Source of the DNA: an uncultured cyanobacterium
GTDB taxonomy: Bacteria > Cyanobacteriota > Cyanobacteriia > Pseudanabaenales > Pseudanabaenaceae
Length of the DNA stretch: 15,396 bases
Direction of reading: 5' to 3'
Assembly (NCBI GenBank): GCA_903819605.1
Contig: CAIJEA010000265.1
Coordinates: 1-15,396, forward strand
Shown here: piece by piece, positions 11,911-15,396 of the stretch
Layout of the letters: each line of letters starts with the position of its first letter
Position numbering within the stretch: the first letter of the stretch is position 1
The notes under the pieces: generated by a model
Databases searched by the model: none
What the model saw: the letters and a program-made list of their open reading frames with translations, nothing else
What the model was told of the DNA's origin: nothing
Position numbers and translations under genes: made by a program

Positions 11911-13208
11911 TAGAGATCTTGCAATCGTAATTTTACTGAGTCTCCGTGAGATGGTAAGCCTTCGGCTTCTGTGAGCAAGGCGATCGCCCCAGACACTTCT
12001 TTTAAGGCTTCGGGACTGTACTGGATCAAACTGGAATGCTTCAAAAATGTCTCGACCCCCAGAGCTGAGGAATACCGTGCACCGCCACAGGTAGGCAATG
12101 TGTGATTGGGACCTGCTATATAGTCACCAACAGCTTCAGGTGTGGAATGTCCGATAAAAATTGCCCCCGCATGTCGGATTTGATCGATCAATTGCCAAGG
12201 TTCTTCAATTTCTAATTCAAGATGTTCGGGCGCAAACTGGTTGGACAGTTCAGCGGCAGTTTTAAGACTATCGACGACGACAATTAAGCCATAATGAGCG
12301 ATCGCTTTCTCCGTCATCAAACGGCGTGGATGATTTTCTAACATCCGACTCACTTCTTCAGAAACGCGATTAGCAAGACGTGAATCATTGGTAATTAAAA
12401 TTGATGCTGCCATCTGGTCATGTTCAGCTTGGGCAAGCATATCTGCCGCTACATAGGTAGGATTGGCGCTGGCATCGGCAATGATTAAAACTTCAGATGG
12501 GCCTGCGATCGAGTCTATGCCCACACGTCCGAATACTTGTTTTTTGGCAAGGGTGACGTAAATATTTCCAGGTCCTGTGATTACATCGACTTTAGGGATG
12601 GTTTCTGTCCCATAGGCTAAAGCAGCGATCGCCTGCGCCCCACCCACACGGTAAATTTCTTCTACTCCAGCGACCTGAGCTGCCACTAAAATCGCAGGAT
12701 TAATCGTACGCTCTTGACCTGGAGGCGTAACCATCACAATTTTTTTTACACCTGCAACTCTAGCAGGGACAGCATTCATCAAAACGGTACTCGGATAAGC
12801 GGCTTTCCCCCCAGGGATATAAATACCCGCAGCATCAACAGGCGTATAGCGCTTGCCAAGGACTATGTCTTTATTGCCAAAATGTACCCAACTTTTGGGT
12901 ACATGCATTTTATGAAATTCTTCGATACGCTGGTGCGCCATTTCGATCGCTTTGAGCAGATCGCCCTTTACTTGTTGATAAGCTGCATCAAGCTCAGAGC
13001 CACTGACCCGCAACTCGGAAGCTAGGAAATCTTGGTTGTCAAATTCAGATGTATAGTGCAGGAGAGCCGTATCGCCCTTACGTCTAACCGTTTGAATGAT
13101 CTCGGTGACGGTGGCTTCTTTATGGATCATCTGATCGTCATAGATGCGATCGCAAATCCGTTTGATCTCGGATTCTGCTTCAGTTCTCTGGGTAACAATT
13201 CGTAGCAT
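11910..13208 (-). CDS. hisD: Histidinol dehydrogenase
   Basis: A 432-residue Zn-dependent HisD, catalysing the last two oxidations from L-histidinol to L-histidine with NAD. The length is typical. Motifs: GIYIPGGKAAYPSTVLMNA (128-146), RVGGAQAIAALAYGT (187-201), the metal ligands in LAQAEHDQMA (Q260, H263), the catalytic pair in APEHLELE (E328, H329), GDYIAGPNHTLPT (D362) and the C-terminal GLPSHGDSVKLR (H421). The ATG at 13208 matches the expected N-terminus; no clear Shine-Dalgarno precedes it. It does not sit with other his genes, as is usual in cyanobacteria, where the pathway is scattered. The CobD-like gene is divergent across 189 bp. Confidence 0.97.
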   Translation of the reverse strand: MLRIVTQRTEAESEIKRICDRIYDDQMIHKEATVTEIIQTVRRKGDTALLHYTSEFDNQDFLASELRVSGSELDAAYQQVKGDLLKAIEMAHQRIEEFHKMHVPKSWVHFGNKDIVLGKRYTPVDAAGIYIPGGKAAYPSTVLMNAVPARVAGVKKIVMVTPPGQERTINPAILVAAQVAGVEEIYRVGGAQAIAALAYGTETIPKVDVITGPGNIYVTLAKKQVFGRVGIDSIAGPSEVLIIADASANPTYVAADMLAQAEHDQMAASILITNDSRLANRVSEEVSRMLENHPRRLMTEKAIAHYGLIVVVDSLKTAAELSNQFAPEHLELEIEEPWQLIDQIRHAGAIFIGHSTPEAVGDYIAGPNHTLPTCGGARYSSALGVETFLKHSSLIQYSPEALKEVSGAIALLTEAEGLPSHGDSVKLRLQDL

Positions 13209-13397
13209 AGATTGTGACGTAAGAAGCGATGATTAATCCTAGCTTAACCTGTATTCCTATAACTTGTGTGACTCGAAGCCTAAATTTGGTTGGATAATCT
13301 TGACTCTTTGCACTAATTTAGGATCATGCATACCTTGATAATTTGCGATCTTAAGTAATAATGAAAATCTCGCAAGATCGATAATTTTAAGCAATTA

Positions 13398-14492
13398 ATG
13401 CCAAATTCTATGCAATCAACCGATCGCTCTCGTCCAATCCATGGGGGGAATCGCCAATGGGCTTCCAATATTGCTAATACCTTACCAGAGAGTATTTTAG
13501 ATTTTTCAGCCAGTATCAATCCTCTTGGTCCTCCCCAATCGGCGATCGCTGCTATCAAATCCCACTTAATTGAGCTGAATCATTATCCAGATCCAGAATA
13601 TACTTTGCTCAGGCAAGCTTTAGGAAAGTTTCATCAACTATCGGCTGATTCGATTTTGGCAGGAAACGGTGTTGCAGAACTATTGACTTGGGTAGGACGC
13701 GATCTTTCTCAATTATCGTCCACGGTTTTATTTACTCCATCTTTTACAGATTATTACCGTGCTCTCAAGGCATTTGATTGTGAAGTAGAAGCATATCCAT
13801 TGCTATCTAAAGATGAGCCTTTCTATTTAAATCCCCAACTCCCAGAAATTGTCGATTCTCACTCAAAAGGAATCTTAATTAATAATCCCCATAATCCCAC
13901 TGGATACTTGTTTTCTAGAGATAGCTTGTTACCATATCTTGAGCAGTTCGCAATGGTGGTAATCGATGAAGCGTTTATGGATTTCCTATTGCCAGAGCAA
14001 CAACAAAGTTTAATTGACCTAGTTCCATTTCATCCTAACTTAGTAATTTTGCGATCGCTTACCAAGTTCTACAGCTTGCCTGGGTTGCGACTTGGCTATG
14101 CGATCGCCAATCCTGAACGCTTGCAACGTTGGCAAGCATGGCGCGATCCTTGGTGTGTCAATAGTTTAGCAGCAGCAGCAGGAATAGCTGTACTTGAAGA
14201 TGTGGAATTTCAGCAACAAACATGGGCTTGGTTAGCTCACGCAAAATCTCAACTATTCACAGACTTATCGGAAATATCAGGTTTAAATCCATTGCCTAAT
14301 GCTGCAAATTATCTATTAGTCCAAACAGAAATTGCAGGTTCTCTTTTACAAAAGGAACTATTACAAAAAGATAAGATTCTCATTCGCGATTGTCTGAGTT
14401 TCCCTGAATTAGGCGATCGCTATGTTCGCGTGGCTGTGCGTCTGGAACATGAAAATCAAAAATTAATAAATGCTCTGTCAAAACTAAGTTAG
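13398..14492 (+). CDS. cobD: CobD-like L-threonine-O-3-phosphate decarboxylase (class I/II PLP aminotransferase fold)
   Basis: A 364-residue PLP enzyme. The N-terminal HGGNRQWA (15-22) and LDFSASINPLGPP (34-46) are typical of CobD, which decarboxylates L-threonine phosphate to aminopropanol phosphate for the nucleotide loop of cobalamin or pseudocobalamin. Aminotransferase-fold residues are visible: NNPHNPTG (162-169), VIDEAFMDF (188-196, D190), the Schiff-base lysine in RSLTKFYSLPGLRLGYA (K223) and R231. The related HisC is the main alternative, but the N-terminal motif favours CobD. No cobalamin riboswitch or other cob gene was seen nearby. The start could be 13398 or the ATG four codons later; neither has a strong ribosome-binding site. 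Confidence 0.85.
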   Translation: MPNSMQSTDRSRPIHGGNRQWASNIANTLPESILDFSASINPLGPPQSAIAAIKSHLIELNHYPDPEYTLLRQALGKFHQLSADSILAGNGVAELLTWVGRDLSQLSSTVLFTPSFTDYYRALKAFDCEVEAYPLLSKDEPFYLNPQLPEIVDSHSKGILINNPHNPTGYLFSRDSLLPYLEQFAMVVIDEAFMDFLLPEQQQSLIDLVPFHPNLVILRSLTKFYSLPGLRLGYAIANPERLQRWQAWRDPWCVNSLAAAAGIAVLEDVEFQQQTWAWLAHAKSQLFTDLSEISGLNPLPNAANYLLVQTEIAGSLLQKELLQKDKILIRDCLSFPELGDRYVRVAVRLEHENQKLINALSKLS

Positions 14493-14505
14493 AGAAGTGT
14501 AGTAA

Positions 14506-14568
14506 AATCAAGAACCAGATTTTTTGTGGTACAGCTCCGCCGCGCCACAAAAAATCTGGTTCTTGATT
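14506..14568. repeat. Long perfect hairpin after cobD
   Basis: A perfect 24-bp stem (14506-14529 with 14545-14568) has a 15-nt loop containing GCTCCGCCGCG, close to copy B's loop TGCTCCGCG. It begins AATCAAGAACC, resembling the AATCAAAACCC of copies B and D. It may terminate cobD, whose stop is 14 nt upstream. Apart from this and the terminator at 14719, the region 14493-14763 shows only a spaced inverted repeat (GTCTTGGT 14624-14631, ACCAAGAC 14675-14682) and no gene. Confidence 0.7.
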
Positions 14569-14718
14569 AAATTGCAGAAGCCTTAGTGTCATAGGTTGCT
14601 TACGTCTGCTCATAATGTAAAAAGTCTTGGTTCTGGTGATACTTAGTTCAGCGATCGAAATATTTCTTGGGATTACCAAGACCTCATCAATGTTCAAAAC
14701 CGTGGGTAAGTTTTAAAT

Positions 14719-14755
14719 AAAAAGAGGGTGGGCGCAAAGCGCCCACCCTCTTTTT
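14719..14755. terminator. Bidirectional terminator of dnaK
   Basis: A 17-bp stem (14719-14735 with 14739-14755), core GGGCGCAAAGCGCCC, carries A5/T6 runs so that both strands end in a U-tract. It lies 8 nt after the dnaK stop codon on the minus strand, a classical intrinsic terminator. Confidence 0.85.
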
Positions 14756-14763
14756 TAAGTTAA

Positions 14764-15396
14764 CTATTTCGATTCAGTGAAATCAGCATCGATTACATCG
14801 TCATCGCCACTAGCGGCATCCTTAGTGCTATCTTGAGGTGAAGCTCCTGAAGGAGCTTCACCACCACCTTGCTGATAAACAGAGGAGCTAAGAGCATACA
14901 AGGCTTGCTTCAACTCTTCAGCTTGGCTGGTGATTGCTTCATGATCATCCTTAGCGATCGCTCCACGGAGATCCTTAACCAATCCTTCGATCTTAGTCTT
15001 GTCAGCTTCAGGAACCTTGTCACCAAGATCCTTGATTTGCTTCTCTGCTTGGTAAGCAAGAGAATCAGCTTGGTTCTTCGCTTCAATGCGATCGCGTTTT
15101 TCTTTGTCAGATGATGCGTTCCGCTCAGCTTCATTTACCATGCGCTCAACTTCATCCTTAGGCAAGGTGGATGCACCAGAGATCGAGATCGTTTGAACCT
15201 TACCAGTACCCTTGTCCTTAGCGGTTACAGACAACAAACCGTTAGCATCAATATCGAAGATAACTTCGATTTGAGGTACGCCACGAGGAGCAGGAGGAAT
15301 TCCATCAAGACGGAAGGTTCCCAAACTCTTGTTGTCATTGGACATTTCACGTTCGCCTTGGAGAACATGAATCTCTACATTGCTTTGTCCATCAAC
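14764..15396 (-). CDS. dnaK: Chaperone DnaK (Hsp70), C-terminal part, cut by the window edge
   Basis: The last 210 residues of DnaK; the ATPase domain and most of the substrate-binding domain lie beyond the right edge. Visible is the end of the beta-sandwich domain (VEIHVLQGERE, SLGTFRLDGIPPAPRGVPQIEV, FDIDANGLLSVTAKDKGTG), then the helical lid (VERMVNEAERNASSDKEKRD..., EELKQALYALSS) and a Gly/Ser-rich tail ending DDDVIDADFTESK, close to the EEVD-like acidic end of bacterial DnaK. Cyanobacteria have several DnaK; the VIDADF tail suggests the main, DnaK2-like one, but this is tentative. An internal ATG at 15345 is not the start, since the frame continues conserved to the edge. Confidence 0.97.
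   Translation of the reverse strand, partial: VDGQSNVEIHVLQGEREMSNDNKSLGTFRLDGIPPAPRGVPQIEVIFDIDANGLLSVTAKDKGTGKVQTISISGASTLPKDEVERMVNEAERNASSDKEKRDRIEAKNQADSLAYQAEKQIKDLGDKVPEADKTKIEGLVKDLRGAIAKDDHEAITSQAEELKQALYALSSSVYQQGGGEAPSGASPQDSTKDAASGDDDVIDADFTESK

Noticed and set aside
13209..13397. Cobalamin riboswitch or T-box upstream of cobD/hisD
   Set aside because: Only 189 bp, with no B12-box or T-box sequence recognisable; a 7-bp inverted repeat (CGATCTT at 13346, AAGATCG at 13374) is too weak.
14380..14697. Minus-strand 105-codon open frame overlapping cobD
   Set aside because: It reads through the perfect hairpin at 14506-14568 and overlaps the end of cobD; no recognisable domain or start signal.
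1..15396. Prophage, genomic island or insertion sequence
   Set aside because: No integrase, transposase, phage structural gene or tRNA was found, and HIP1 octamers are spread evenly across the window, which argues against recent foreign DNA.

Overview
The window is chromosomal DNA from a cyanobacterium. It carries the photosystem I pair psaF-psaJ, a cyanobacterial DpsA-type Dps, a CruG-like carotenoid glycosyltransferase and several small cyanobacterial hypothetical genes. By eye it also holds more than two dozen copies of the octamer GCGATCGC (HIP1), a hallmark of many cyanobacterial genomes. The intergenic hairpin style makes me think of Pseudanabaena or a relative, but that is an impression and not proof.

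Layout, left to right: a repeat and terminator-like leader, then dps (187-699, +); repeat element B; a CruG-like glycosyltransferase (876-2054, +) converging on a secreted double-SPOR-like protein (2096-2947, -); a PlsC-like acyltransferase (3161-4546, +) converging on tsaD (4563-5597, -); psaF-psaJ (5791-6585, +) converging on a Ser/Ala/Pro-repeat lipoprotein (6697-7275, -); an HD-domain phosphohydrolase (7590-8465, +) converging on dpsA (8685-9230, -); a small conserved protein plus a thioredoxin-fold [2Fe-2S] ferredoxin-like protein (9569-10429, +); thrC (10778-11878, +) converging on hisD (11910-13208, -); a CobD-like enzyme (13398-14492, +) converging on the C-terminal part of dnaK (14764 to the right edge, -).

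Most genes are single transcription units with core roles: iron storage and oxidative protection (two Dps), photosystem I, tRNA t6A modification, threonine and histidine synthesis, cobamide synthesis, chaperoning and envelope lipids. Only psaF-psaJ and 9569-10429 look like operons. No phage, IS transposase, CRISPR array, tRNA or rRNA gene was recognised.

The most unusual content is intergenic. Almost every junction holds a long, often perfect palindrome. At convergent junctions these can be bidirectional terminators, but several lie in divergent or promoter regions. At least five places (29-106, 703-815, 7325-7430, 8577-8678, 10501-10600) share recognisable ends (TATAGC...TAGCC, TTAGGAAA or TTAGGGAAAACC, AATCAAAACCC, and GGGTTTTATGTC plus TTAA), while the hairpin arms between them differ or are missing. 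I read this as a family of non-coding, roughly 100-bp MITE-like palindromic elements whose arms change in a coordinated way. It is the best candidate for something undescribed here.
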